Below are positions 1 to 8,567 of a stretch of DNA of 64,000 nt, piece after piece. Position 1 is the stretch's first letter; the number at the start of each line of letters is the position of its first letter. The notes under the pieces were generated by a model. The model was not told where the DNA came from, made no database searches, and saw only the letters and a program-made list of their open reading frames with translations. Made by a program: the position numbers and the translations under genes. The DNA is from an uncultured Victivallis sp. (GTDB lineage: Bacteria > Verrucomicrobiota > Lentisphaeria > Victivallales > Victivallaceae), in assembly GCA_944389895.1 (NCBI GenBank), contig CALXOA010000066.1:22987-86986 (forward strand), read 5' to 3'.

Positions 1-1525
1 TGCCCGTCTCCGTCGCAGGCCCGATCCGCCCGGTGAGAATCACGTTCTTGCCGTCATACTTTCGGCCGGCGTCGCGGTGGAGCATCTGGAACTTCACATT
101 GGCGTACCGATCCGGCATCAGCGGTTCGAGCAGCAGCAGACTCCCGATACTGACCGCACTGGCGACCGCCGTCGACAGCAGGCCGATCTTCAGCCAGCCG
201 AAGAAGGTGATGCTGCCTCCTGAACGTTTTTCGAGCATCCCCAGTGCAACGATGTTTGCCGTGCTGCCGATCATTGTGATGTTGCCGCCGAAACAGGCGC
301 CGAACAGCAGTGCCCACCAGAGCGGAAGATCCTTGACGCTTCCTGAGAGCTGTTCGATCACCGGGCAGAACGCCGCCACGAAGATCACATTGTCGATGAA
401 GGCCGATCCTACCGCGGATACCATGAAGATGAGCGGCACGAGAATGGTCACCGAACTGCCGCAGACGCTGGAGAAATATTTCGCCATCACCTGGTCGACG
501 TGGGTATATTCGAGGGTACCTGCCACGGCGAAGAGCAGCATGAAGAAGAGCAGGGTCCACCAGTCCACTTCATGTTCAATGTAGTGGCGGGCGCGATTCT
601 GCTTGAGGATCATCACGATTCCGGCACAGATCAGAGGTGTGATCAGCAGCACGCTGTTCTTTGCGAGACCGAACGCGCTCTCCAGAGGATGGTGCGAGGC
701 GATTGCGAGAATGGTCAGCGTGATCAGGATCAATCCCTGCTTGTACGGTACTTTGACCACCGGAGCGAGAGTCAGTCCCTGATCGAGGCGATCCTTGAGT
801 CTGAGGTCAAATTCTCCGAGCTGCCGGCGGTAGAACAGCAGCGTCACCGCGATCGTCGCGGCCAACGCGGCGAGCATGATCGGGAATGACCAGGTCATGA
901 AATCCCCGAAGGTCAGTCCCCCCTTGTTACCGATATAGATGCCGACCGGATTGCCCATCATCGTTCCCGCGCTGCCGACGTTGGTGGCAAGCACCGCGAT
1001 CAGAATGTACGGAGTCGGATTGAGTTTCAACCGGTCGCAGACCTGGAAGATCAGGGTCGAAACGAAGATGATCGAAGTGACCTCGTCCACCGCGCAGGCG
1101 AGCAGTGCCGAGGCGACTGCCGTGACTGCGATGAATTTTCTTCCGGTCAGATTCGGCATCGACACGATCAGCTGAACGATCCAGGTGAAGAAGCCCAGAT
1201 CGCGCAGTGCGCCGACGATCACCATCATGCCGACCAGAAACAGAATCACCTCAAGCGAGGAGGAGCTTACGAACTGCGGGATATTCAATGAGTTGGTGAA
1301 GATCAGGACAGCCAGCCCGAGAAAGGCGATTGCGAGCCGGAAACTCCAGAAAAAAAGCGTCCCGAAAATAATCGCCACAAAGACCGCGCAGGCGGTCGCC
1401 TGATGTGACTCAAGCACCGTCATTCCGCCGACGAGCCCGACGGCACAGCTGGCAACCAGCAGAATCGAAAAACGTGACAGCAACGCCCTGACGGAGAGCG
1501 ATTCGGCTCCGGATTCATCATGCAT
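1..1525 (-). CDS. Ion transporter of the ArsB/NhaD/SLC13 superfamily (3' end outside window)
   Basis: The frame opens with an ATG at 1525 and stays open to the window edge, giving at least 508 residues; the stop lies outside. After a short polar N-terminus (MHDESGAES) come about eleven hydrophobic segments. Two superfamily half-repeats are visible: ACAVDEVTSIIF near residue 145 and SAFIDNVIFVAAF near residue 370. The second is followed by GGNITMIGSTANIVALGM, the glycine/asparagine loop of ArsB/NhaD-type permeases. This family exchanges sodium for protons or moves anions across the inner membrane; the substrate cannot be read from the sequence. After the last membrane segment (about residue 460) a polar C-terminal tail of at least 45 residues runs off the window, longer than in typical NhaD. 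It lies 21 bases downstream of the PTS-EIIA/CBS gene on the same strand, so the two are probably cotranscribed. Confidence 0.85.
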   Translation of the reverse strand, partial: MHDESGAESLSVRALLSRFSILLVASCAVGLVGGMTVLESHQATACAVFVAIIFGTLFFWSFRLAIAFLGLAVLIFTNSLNIPQFVSSSSLEVILFLVGMMVIVGALRDLGFFTWIVQLIVSMPNLTGRKFIAVTAVASALLACAVDEVTSIIFVSTLIFQVCDRLKLNPTPYILIAVLATNVGSAGTMMGNPVGIYIGNKGGLTFGDFMTWSFPIMLAALAATIAVTLLFYRRQLGEFDLRLKDRLDQGLTLAPVVKVPYKQGLILITLTILAIASHHPLESAFGLAKNSVLLITPLICAGIVMILKQNRARHYIEHEVDWWTLLFFMLLFAVAGTLEYTHVDQVMAKYFSSVCGSSVTILVPLIFMVSAVGSAFIDNVIFVAAFCPVIEQLSGSVKDLPLWWALLFGACFGGNITMIGSTANIVALGMLEKRSGGSITFFGWLKIGLLSTAVASAVSIGSLLLLEPLMPDRYANVKFQMLHRDAGRKYDGKNVILTGRIGPATETG

Positions 1526-1546
1526 GAAAAGTTCCCCCCGGTGTGA

Positions 1547-2467
1547 TTATTCCCAGAACAGCTTGGCGCAGAACTCCTTGAGTTCGACCACCCCGGCAAG
1601 CTTTCCTCCGGGGCCGGTGATCACCAGCTTGTGCACGTTGTTGACCAGAAACAGTTTTGCCAGCTGGATCGCCGGCACCTCCCGGTCTACGGCGAGGAAC
1701 TCCTCGCGCATCACATCGGCGACCCGGGTGTCCCCGGAGGATTTCAGCATGTCGGCGAAAGGCTGGAAGCGGTAGATCGGCGTCAGATCCTCCATCCAGA
1801 GGAGGTGTTCCGGCAGACTGAACTTCAGAAGGTCGGTCAGGGCGATGACTCCGCGCAGATCTCCGGTCCGATCAATCACAATCAGTTCGTCGATTCCGGT
1901 TGTGGCGAAAAGACGGATCGCCCGCTGCAACGTGTCGTTTTCATACACCGTCACCACCTTGTCGCGCATCACGTCGGCCGCCTTCAGATAGGTCGGCATG
2001 GAATTTTCACTGCCGGTGAAGCAGGCGATCACCTCGGCGGGAGAATCCAGCGCACCGACCCGGTCGATCATGCCCGCCTCGCCGAAGTCTCCGGCCAGCG
2101 CGGCGAGAAGCTGCATGTGAAGATTCGGTTCGTCGATCGGGGTCAGCAGCAGGATCGTGACTTTGACCGGACCGAGTTCGGAATGGAAATCGATCCCTTC
2201 CGGCGAACAGGCCATTGCGACCAGCGGTGCGTCCATTCCCGGAATCCGGGCGTGGGGAACCGCCAGCCCCGGAGCGATTACGGTGGGAAAAAGCTCCTCG
2301 CGTTCCGCGACTTCACGGGCGGCGAGATCGAGATCGAGCGATGGTTCGTGGCGTTTCAACAGCGCCAGCAGAAGGTCGAGCAACGCGCCGCTGTCGTCGG
2401 CTTTCACATGACAGAGGATGTTGTTCGGAGTCAGGAAATCGTGGAAGTGTCGTTTACTTTCGGTCAT
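1547..2467 (-). CDS. PTS EIIA (fructose/nitrogen type) domain fused to two CBS domains
   Basis: The 306-residue protein has an EIIA(Fru/Ntr)-like domain at about residues 5-155, with the phosphorylatable histidine in GLAVPHARIPG. Two CBS modules follow at about 165-225 (AADVMRDKVVTVYEND) and 245-305 (VADVMREEFLAVDREV). EIIA domains of this type accept phosphate from HPr and often regulate transport or metabolism rather than carry sugar; CBS pairs bind adenine nucleotides. No EIIB or EIIC part is present, so a regulatory role is likely. The neighbouring transporter, 21 bases downstream, is the obvious candidate target. That pairing is inferred from position only. An HPr gene is present about 30 kb away in the window. 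Confidence 0.9.
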   Translation of the reverse strand: MTESKRHFHDFLTPNNILCHVKADDSGALLDLLLALLKRHEPSLDLDLAAREVAEREELFPTVIAPGLAVPHARIPGMDAPLVAMACSPEGIDFHSELGPVKVTILLLTPIDEPNLHMQLLAALAGDFGEAGMIDRVGALDSPAEVIACFTGSENSMPTYLKAADVMRDKVVTVYENDTLQRAIRLFATTGIDELIVIDRTGDLRGVIALTDLLKFSLPEHLLWMEDLTPIYRFQPFADMLKSSGDTRVADVMREEFLAVDREVPAIQLAKLFLVNNVHKLVITGPGGKLAGVVELKEFCAKLFWE

Positions 2468-2704
2468 GGCGATGCTGCCCTCCTGCCGGTCCCGGCGCTT
2501 GCGTTGATTGTTGGAACCCTGCCGCCGGTAATATAGAACGGGCCGCGTGAGAATACAATCCCGGGCGGAGAAAAATCATTCAAAGATGGGATCCGTCCCG
2601 GACGGAGTTGGCTCTGCGGTCCGCTTCCCCGCGGAAATCGCCCGGCAACGGATTACTTCGACGGCGCTTTTTCGATTTTTTGCCGCCTTTTTCGACAAAA
2701 GCTG
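2468..2704. other. Intergenic region between divergent genes
   Basis: This spacer separates the minus-strand EIIA/CBS gene from the plus-strand HU-like gene. No convincing coding frame was found. The right part is T-rich and leads into the HU promoter. The promoter of the minus-strand pair should lie here but I could not pick one with confidence. Confidence 0.5.
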
Positions 2705-2732
2705 TTGACTACGGGCGGTTTTGGCGTAATAT
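2705..2732 (+). promoter_or_regulatory. Sigma-70-type promoter of the HU-like gene
   Basis: TTGACT at 2705-2710 and TAATAT at 2727-2732 are separated by 16 bases. The -10 sits inside TAATATTATC, a stretch also found at the secG promoter. The gene start lies about 60 bases downstream. Confidence 0.6.
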
Positions 2733-2793
2733 TATCTAATTGACAGGTGAAACTTTATCAATAACATTCTTAGTTTTCAGGAGACACGAGAAA

Positions 2794-3093
2794 ATGACCA
2801 AGCGCGATTTGGTAGTCAAGATTGCCCGTAAAACCGGATTTATTCAGAACGAAGTGGCCGATGTCGTTCAGAAGACGCTTGACTATATCGCCGAGGATCT
2901 GATCGCCGGCAACACCATTGAGTTGCGCAATTTCGGCGTATTTGAGATCAAGGTGCGCAAGAGCCGGAAGGGGCGGAACCCGAATCAGCCGAAGAATGAG
3001 GTGATCATTCCCGAGCGCGCCGTGGTGAAGTTCCGCGCCGGCAAGGAGCTCAAGGAAGCGGTCGAAAAGCTCAACCCCACCCGGTTCAAATAA
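2794..3093 (+). CDS. HU/IHF-family DNA-binding protein
   Basis: The 99-residue product starts MTKRDLVVKIARKTG and matches the length and layout of the HU/IHF family. It has an N-terminal helical dimerisation half and a beta-arm region with IELRNFGVFEIKVRKSRKGRNP and the conserved NP turn. Such proteins bend and compact DNA as dimers in the nucleoid. The ATG at 2794 is chosen over an upstream in-frame start at 2740 because CAGGAGA at 2779-2785 is well placed and the family begins here. It has its own promoter and a downstream terminator, so it is probably monocistronic. Whether it is HU or IHF-like cannot be decided by eye. Confidence 0.95.
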   Translation: MTKRDLVVKIARKTGFIQNEVADVVQKTLDYIAEDLIAGNTIELRNFGVFEIKVRKSRKGRNPNQPKNEVIIPERAVVKFRAGKELKEAVEKLNPTRFK

Positions 3094-3117
3094 CCCGGTT
3101 CCCCGATGACGGGACAG

Positions 3118-3160
3118 CACGCCTGACGGATCGATTCTTCGTCGGGCGTGGTTTATTTTT
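3118..3160 (+). terminator. Rho-independent terminator after the HU-like gene
   Basis: An 11-bp stem (CACGCCTGACG at 3118-3128 with CGTCGGGCGTG at 3140-3150, one G-T pair) is followed by GTTTATTTTT. Confidence 0.75.
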
Positions 3161-3233
3161 GAGAGAAAACGGATTCCGGGCCCTCTCTCCGGATTGAGAG
3201 GCGGAGCCCTTGAGGTAACAGACGGGATTTCAT

Positions 3234-4517
3234 ATGGCGAACTTTGCCCCACCGCCGGGTACGGCGGATATTTTCGCGGCGGAAGCGCGACGCTGGCGCA
3301 ATCTCGAAAATACCGCCGCGTCGGTGTTTTCGCGATACGGCTACGGCGAGTTGCGCACCCCGATCTTTGAATATACCGAGGTATTCCAGCGCGGCCTCGG
3401 GGGAGAGACCGAAGTGGTCCAGAAGGAGATGTATACCTTCGAGGATCGCGGCGGGCGCAGTCTGACGCTGCGTCCCGAGGGGACGGCCGGCGTGATGCGG
3501 GCACTCTCCAACACCGATGTGATGAACGGCGTCGAACAGCGGGTCTACTACTGCGGGCCGATGTTCCGCGGGGAGCGTCCCGCGGCGGGCCGCCGCCGCC
3601 AGTTCCACCAGGTCGGTGTCGAAAATGTCGGGCGGGTTGCTCCGTTGATTGACGCTGAATGCATTTCGATGCTGATGGAGTTTCTGGCCGAGATCGGTAT
3701 CCATGATGCAAAACTGGCGATCAACACCCGGGGTGTCGCGACCGATCGCGGTCCCGCCGGAGAGCTGTTACGTGACTATTTCGGGCGGCATATCGACTGT
3801 ATGTGTGACGACTGCCGGGTTCGTCTGGAACGCAATGTCTGGCGTATTCTCGACTGTAAACAGGAAGGGTGCCGCCGCATCATCGCCGACGCCCCCGATT
3901 ACGTCGCCTCGTTCAGCACGGAATCGTGCACCTATTTTGATGAGGTCAAGGCGGCGTTGAGTGCGCTTGGCGTGCCTTTCACGGTGGATCCGCTGCTGGT
4001 TCGGGGGCTTGATTATTATGTGCATACCGTCTTTGAAGTCTCCCATTCCGGACTCGGCGCCCAGACGGCGATCGCCGGTGGCGGGCGGTACGAACTCTTT
4101 CTCCCCGGTCAGAACCGGCCGGTTCCCGGCGTCGGATTTGCCGCCGGCATGGAGCGGTTGATGATGGTGCAGGACGCTCTCGGCATGGCGGATGCTCCGG
4201 AGGCGGGTGTTCCTGTCTACCTGATTGGACTCGGGGCTGCCGCGAGACTGGAAAATCTGAAACTGGCCGACGCTTTACGACGCGACGGGCTTCCGGTCGG
4301 GCTGGAACTTGAGGAGCGTTCGTTCAAGGCGCAGTTGCGCGGAGCGAATAAGTCCGGTGCGGCGTATGCCGTGGTGCGGGGTGAGGCCGAACTGGAGAGG
4401 CAGGTCGTGGTGATCAAGACGATGGCGACCGGCGAGCAGCGGGAGGTGTCCGTCGCCGGCCTTGCGTCGGAGATTATGAAGCTGGTGCGTGGCAACGAAT
4501 CCGTGACGTTGGGTTGA
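3234..4517 (+). CDS. hisS: Histidine-tRNA ligase
   Basis: The 427-residue class II synthetase charges tRNA-His. Visible motifs are motif 1 around ELRTPIFEYTEVF, motif 2 as MFRGERPAAGRRRQFHQ, the histidine-specific LVRGLDYYVHTVFE with AIAGGGRYE, and motif 3 around GVGFAAGMERL. The C-terminal anticodon-binding domain runs from about residue 330. A cysteine group (CMCDDC and CKQEGC, about residues 196-219) may bind zinc; similar cysteines occur in many bacterial HisRS. Length is normal. It leads a run of housekeeping genes (adk, map, infA), 36 bases before adk. Confidence 0.97.
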   Translation: MANFAPPPGTADIFAAEARRWRNLENTAASVFSRYGYGELRTPIFEYTEVFQRGLGGETEVVQKEMYTFEDRGGRSLTLRPEGTAGVMRALSNTDVMNGVEQRVYYCGPMFRGERPAAGRRRQFHQVGVENVGRVAPLIDAECISMLMEFLAEIGIHDAKLAINTRGVATDRGPAGELLRDYFGRHIDCMCDDCRVRLERNVWRILDCKQEGCRRIIADAPDYVASFSTESCTYFDEVKAALSALGVPFTVDPLLVRGLDYYVHTVFEVSHSGLGAQTAIAGGGRYELFLPGQNRPVPGVGFAAGMERLMMVQDALGMADAPEAGVPVYLIGLGAAARLENLKLADALRRDGLPVGLELEERSFKAQLRGANKSGAAYAVVRGEAELERQVVVIKTMATGEQREVSVAGLASEIMKLVRGNESVTLG

Positions 4518-4553
4518 TCCATCCTATCAATAAATTTTCAGGAAACGAAAAAA

Positions 4554-5204
4554 ATGCTCAAACAGAAAAACCTGATTTTCGTCGGCGCTCCCGGCGCCGG
4601 CAAGGGAACCATCTCCGGCCTGATGCTGGCGAAGTATCCGATGGCTCACATTTCGACCGGAGACATTCTCCGCGACGAGGTCAAGCGCGAGACGCCCCTG
4701 GGGCGGGAGGCTGCGGTGCTGATGAAGGCGGGAAAACTGGTTCCCGACGAGGTGGTCGCCGGCATGGTCCGCGCCCGGCTGGCGCAGCCGGATTGCCGGA
4801 ACGGTTTTATTCTTGACGGCTTTCCGCGCACCGTCAACCAGGCCGATCTGCTGGCCGCGGCGTTGAAGGAACTCAACAATCCGCTTGACCGGGTGATCTA
4901 CTTCAAGGTGGATGATGAGACGTTGCTTGCCCGGTTGACCGCCCGGCAGAACTGCCGTAAATGCGGTGAGATCTACAACAAGCTCTTCATGCCCTCGAAG
5001 GTGGAAGGGATCTGCGACAAATGCGGCGGGGAACTTTTTCAGCGGCCGGATGATTCTCTCGAGACCGCCAAATCCCGCCTCGAGGTGTTCTATCGGCAGA
5101 CTCGGCCGCTGATCGATTATTATGAAAAGCAGGGACTGCTTCTGACCGTCACCGAGACGGACAAGGAGCGGATCATGGCGCTGCTTGAACGGGAGCTGGC
5201 ATAA
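4554..5204 (+). CDS. adk: Adenylate kinase
   Basis: The 216-residue enzyme interconverts ATP plus AMP and two ADP in the cytoplasm. The P-loop GAPGAGKGT lies at residues 11-19, the AMP site around HISTGDILRDEV, and the DGFPRT motif near residue 88. The lid is of the long zinc-binding type, with CRKC and CDKC about 20 residues apart. AGGAAACG precedes the ATG. The gene is 3 bases upstream of map, as in the adk-map-infA order seen at the end of many ribosomal-protein operons. Confidence 0.98.
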   Translation: MLKQKNLIFVGAPGAGKGTISGLMLAKYPMAHISTGDILRDEVKRETPLGREAAVLMKAGKLVPDEVVAGMVRARLAQPDCRNGFILDGFPRTVNQADLLAAALKELNNPLDRVIYFKVDDETLLARLTARQNCRKCGEIYNKLFMPSKVEGICDKCGGELFQRPDDSLETAKSRLEVFYRQTRPLIDYYEKQGLLLTVTETDKERIMALLERELA

Positions 5205-5207
5205 ATC

Positions 5208-5978
5208 ATGTCGCGCGGTCCGGTCATTCATACGGAGGATGAGATCCGGCGGATTCGCCGCGCCGCCGAGCTGACCGCCGGCGTCCGCGATGCTCTCCCC
5301 GGCCTGGCCCGACCCGGAATGACAACTTTTGACCTCGACCAGCTCGCGGGGGAACTGATCCGCGAAACCGGCGGCAAAAGCGCGTTCCTCGGTTACTACA
5401 ACTATCCCGGAAACATCTGTATTTCCGTCAACGACGAAGTGGTGCACGGCATCGGCCGGCCGGATCGGATTCTGCTCGACACCGACATCGTGAGCATTGA
5501 TGTCGGGGTGGCGATTGACGGTGGAGTCGGTGACACCGCGCTGACATTCGGCTTTCGTGAGCAGCCGGAAGACATTGCCCGGCTCTTCAAGGGAACCCGC
5601 GAGGCGCTGATGGCGGGAATCGCCGAAGCGCGTGCCGGCAATTATGTGCAGAACATCAGCCAGGCGGTCGAACGGGTTGCGAAGAAGTACCGTCTCGGCA
5701 TTGTCCGGGAGTACGTCGGGCACGGCTGCGGAACCCGGTTGCACGAACCGCCGGAGGTCCCGAACTTCGTCGGAAACGGCCGCGGCCCGAAACTGGTGCC
5801 CGGCATGGTCCTCTGCATCGAGCCGATGCTCAATCTGGGCACCGCCCGTGTGACCACCGACCGCAACGACCACTGGACGGTCAGAACGCAGGACGGCGCC
5901 CCGTCCGCCCATTTCGAACATATGGTGCTGATAACCGATAACGAACCGGAGATTTTAACGTGGCCAAAGACGATGTGA
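5208..5978 (+). CDS. map: Type I methionine aminopeptidase
   Basis: The 256-residue metalloprotease removes N-terminal methionine from new proteins. Metal ligands are recognisable: Asp in [11 protein letters not shown], Asp in GVGDTAL, His in [13 protein letters not shown], Glu in CIEPML and Glu in [10 protein letters not shown]. There is no N-terminal SH3-binding or zinc-finger extension, so it is the short bacterial class. It begins 3 bases after adk and its last 19 bases overlap the start of infA, so translation of the three genes is probably coupled. Confidence 0.97.
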   Translation: MSRGPVIHTEDEIRRIRRAAELTAGVRDALPGLARPGMTTFDLDQLAGELIRETGGKSAFLGYYNYPGNICISVNDEVVHGIGRPDRILLDTDIVSIDVGVAIDGGVGDTALTFGFREQPEDIARLFKGTREALMAGIAEARAGNYVQNISQAVERVAKKYRLGIVREYVGHGCGTRLHEPPEVPNFVGNGRGPKLVPGMVLCIEPMLNLGTARVTTDRNDHWTVRTQDGAPSAHFEHMVLITDNEPEILTWPKTM

Positions 5979-6178
5979 TCCGAGTGGAAGGCGTGGTCAG
6001 GGAACTGCTGCCGAATACGATGTTCAAGGTGGAAATCCAGACCGGGCATATGGTCAACGCCCATATCTCGGGAAAGATGCGGATGAACTTCATCCGCATC
6101 CTCCCCGGAGATGCGGTGACGCTTGAGATGTCGCCCTACGATCTGACGAAGGGGCGGATCGTGTTCCGCAAGAAGTGA
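5960..6178 (+). CDS. infA: Translation initiation factor IF-1
   Basis: The 72-residue OB-fold protein has the usual bacterial IF-1 length and pattern ([43 protein letters not shown]). IF-1 binds the ribosomal A site during initiation. The start codon is GTG at 5960, inside the end of map, so expression probably depends on translational coupling to map. No plausible ATG start exists. Confidence 0.97.
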   Translation: MAKDDVIRVEGVVRELLPNTMFKVEIQTGHMVNAHISGKMRMNFIRILPGDAVTLEMSPYDLTKGRIVFRKK

Positions 6179-6221
6179 TGTTTTTCAAATTTAATTTTTT
6201 TCGCACAGGGAGATGGTTTCG

Positions 6222-7427
6222 ATGAAGGTTCTGGTGATCAACGCCGGCAGCAGTTCGATGAAATTCACGCTGTTTTCGATGGCGGACGACACGATTCTGG
6301 CGAAGGGGCTGTTCGAGCGCCTCGGTACTGACAAGCCGAACATGATCTACAAGCGCATCGCCGACGGCTACAAGTTCGAAGGGGTCGTGCCGGTGAAGGA
6401 TCATGTCGAGGCCTTGAAGGAGATCTGCGGCAAGCTGATCGATCCGAAGGACGGCGTGATCGGTTCGCTTTCCGAGATTTCCGCAGTGGGGCATCGGGTG
6501 CTCCTCGGCGGAGAGAAGATCACCCGGCCGGTCAAGGTTGACGAAGAGGTCAAGGAGATCATCCGTGAATATTTCCCGCTCGGCCCGCTTCATAATCCGG
6601 CCAATCTCGCCGGGATTGAGGCCTGTGAGAAGGCGATGCCCGGGGTTCCCAACGTCGGTGTGTTCGACACCCAGTTCCATCAGACCATGCCGCCGGAAGC
6701 ATATCTTTATGCGATTCCCTACGAATACTATCAGAAGTATGGTATCCGCAAATATGGTTTCCACGGCACCAGCCACCACTATGTCACGCTGGCGACCGCC
6801 AAGTTTCTCGGCCGTTCTCTCGAGGATACCAACATCATCACCTGCCATCTCGGCAACGGCTGCAGCATGGCCGCAGTCAAGGGCGGCAAGGTGATCGACA
6901 CCACGATGGGGTTGACGCCGCTTGAAGGGCTGATGATGGGAACCCGTTCCGGAGATGTCGATCCCGCCGCCGTGATCCGGTTGATCGATCTCGGTCATAC
7001 CACCAAGGAGGTGGATACGATCTTGAACAAGAAGTCTGGCCTCTACGGTGTCGGGGGGATCAATTCCGGGGATATGCGCGACATGCTCGCCGCGGCGGAG
7101 AGCGGCAATCCGCAGGCGGAACTGGCGATCAGGATGTTTGTCCGCCGCATCGTCAAGTATATCGGCGCTTATTTTGTGTTGATCGGCTGCACCGAGGCGA
7201 TTGTGTTCACCGGGGGAATCGGTGAGTTTTCAATTCCGATCCGCCGCCGCATACTCGCCGAGCTCGGCGCTCTCGGCATCCGCATGGACGAGGCGCGCAA
7301 CCAGGAGTGTTTCGGCAAGGCCGGTGTGATCTCGACCGATGACAGCAAACTCAAGGCGATCGTGATGCCGACCGATGAGGAGCTGATGATTGCCCGCAGC
7401 ACCGTTGAAACGTTGAACCTCAAATAA
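6222..7427 (+). CDS. ackA: Acetate kinase
   Basis: The 401-residue enzyme converts acetyl phosphate and ADP to acetate and ATP. Family motifs are VINAGSSSMKFTLF at the start, FDTQFHQTMP, GFHGTSHHY, HLGNGCSMAAV and the GTRSGDVDP segment, with the C-terminal FTGGIGEFS. An in-frame ATG lies at 6213, but CAGGGA at 6206-6211 is only one base from it and nine bases from the ATG at 6222, which I prefer. It is followed 26 bases later by pta, forming the classical fermentative acetate pair, and follows infA by 43 bases. Confidence 0.96.
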   Translation: MKVLVINAGSSSMKFTLFSMADDTILAKGLFERLGTDKPNMIYKRIADGYKFEGVVPVKDHVEALKEICGKLIDPKDGVIGSLSEISAVGHRVLLGGEKITRPVKVDEEVKEIIREYFPLGPLHNPANLAGIEACEKAMPGVPNVGVFDTQFHQTMPPEAYLYAIPYEYYQKYGIRKYGFHGTSHHYVTLATAKFLGRSLEDTNIITCHLGNGCSMAAVKGGKVIDTTMGLTPLEGLMMGTRSGDVDPAAVIRLIDLGHTTKEVDTILNKKSGLYGVGGINSGDMRDMLAAAESGNPQAELAIRMFVRRIVKYIGAYFVLIGCTEAIVFTGGIGEFSIPIRRRILAELGALGIRMDEARNQECFGKAGVISTDDSKLKAIVMPTDEELMIARSTVETLNLK

Positions 7428-7453
7428 CAGACCAAAGTGAAGGATTTGTGGAA

Positions 7454-8464
7454 ATGGCTGTTCTGAATACTCTGATCGGGCGCGCCCGCCGGGCCGCCAA
7501 GGCGATCGTTCTGCCCGAGGGGCAGGACTATCGTGTCGTCGTCGCCGCCAACAAGGCGGTTGAGGAGAAGGTCGTCAGCAAGGTGATCGTGCTCGGAACC
7601 GAGGCTGAAATTGCCGCCGCCTGTGCGAAGGGTGGAATTTCCGAGCGTAAGTTTGAATGTCTCGACTACCTCGCCAGCCCGCTTTTCCAGGAGTTCGCCG
7701 ATGAGTTCTGCGAGATGCGCAAGGCCAAGGGCATGACGCCGGAAAAGGCCGTGGCCACGATGAAGAGCCGGATCTATTTCGGTGCGATGATGTGCCGCCG
7801 CGGCATGGTGGATGGTCTTGTCGCAGGCAGCATCGCCTCCACCGCCGATATGCTTCGCGCGGCGTTTCACTGCATCGGGACCGCTCCCGGCATGAAGATT
7901 GCCAGCAGCTGTTTCGTGATGGATCTCAAGAGTCCGACGCCCTCCGGTGACGACGTGCTGCTTTTCGCCGACTGCGGCGTCAATCCGAATCCGGACGCCA
8001 ATCAGCTTGTCGACATCGCGCTGGCCACCAGCGCCACCTACCGTGCGTTGCTTGGTGGACAGCCGAAAGTGGCTTTTCTCTCCTTCTCGACCAAGGGCAG
8101 CGCCAATCATGAGATCCTCGACAAGGTCGTCGAGGCCGCGCGCCTGATGAAGGAGAAGGTCGAGGCCGAAAAGCTCGATATCATCTGTGACGGTGAGCTC
8201 CAGAGCGATGCTGCACTGGTCCCGTCGGTTCAGCAGGCCAAGGCTCCCGACAGCCCGCTCAAAGGTGCCGCCAACATTCTGATCTTCCCGGATCTGAATG
8301 CCGGAAACATCAGTTACAAGCTGGTGCAGCGTCTGGCGCATGCCGACGCGTATGGACCGATTCTGCAGGGACTTGCCAAGCCGCTCAACGATTTGTCCCG
8401 CGGTTGCAGCAGCGATGATATCTTCGGCCAGATCGTCGTTACCGCCTGTCAGGCCGCGAAGTAA
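7454..8464 (+). CDS. pta: Phosphate acetyltransferase
   Basis: The 336-residue product is the short, single-domain form that interconverts acetyl-CoA and acetyl phosphate. Recognisable stretches are IVLPEGQDYRVV near the N-terminus, VDGLVAGSIASTADMLRAA, FADCGVNPNPDANQLVDIA and FLSFSTKGSANHE, and FPDLNAGNISYKLVQRL near the C-terminus. An in-frame GTG at 7448 is possible, but AAGGA at 7440-7444 is better spaced from the ATG at 7454. With ackA it makes ATP from acetyl-CoA. A strong hairpin terminator closes the unit. Confidence 0.95.
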   Translation: MAVLNTLIGRARRAAKAIVLPEGQDYRVVVAANKAVEEKVVSKVIVLGTEAEIAAACAKGGISERKFECLDYLASPLFQEFADEFCEMRKAKGMTPEKAVATMKSRIYFGAMMCRRGMVDGLVAGSIASTADMLRAAFHCIGTAPGMKIASSCFVMDLKSPTPSGDDVLLFADCGVNPNPDANQLVDIALATSATYRALLGGQPKVAFLSFSTKGSANHEILDKVVEAARLMKEKVEAEKLDIICDGELQSDAALVPSVQQAKAPDSPLKGAANILIFPDLNAGNISYKLVQRLAHADAYGPILQGLAKPLNDLSRGCSSDDIFGQIVVTACQAAK

Positions 8465-8484
8465 TTCCATCCGCAGATTGGAAG

Positions 8485-8518
8485 AAAAAGGAGGCTCCGG
8501 AAACGGGGCCTCCTTTTT
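8485..8518. terminator. Bidirectional terminator between pta and the secretin-like gene
   Basis: AAAAAGGAGGC (8485-8495) pairs with GCCTCCTTTTT (8508-8518). A T-run follows in both directions, so it can serve pta on the plus strand and the convergent gene on the minus strand. Confidence 0.85.
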
Positions 8519-8567
8519 CAATGTGGTGCAGAATGTACTTTTCACGCTGCCCGCGTATCGGGACGGT

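Noticed and set aside
4527..5921. A 464-codon minus-strand frame opposite adk and map
   Set aside because: Antisense shadow of two certain genes.
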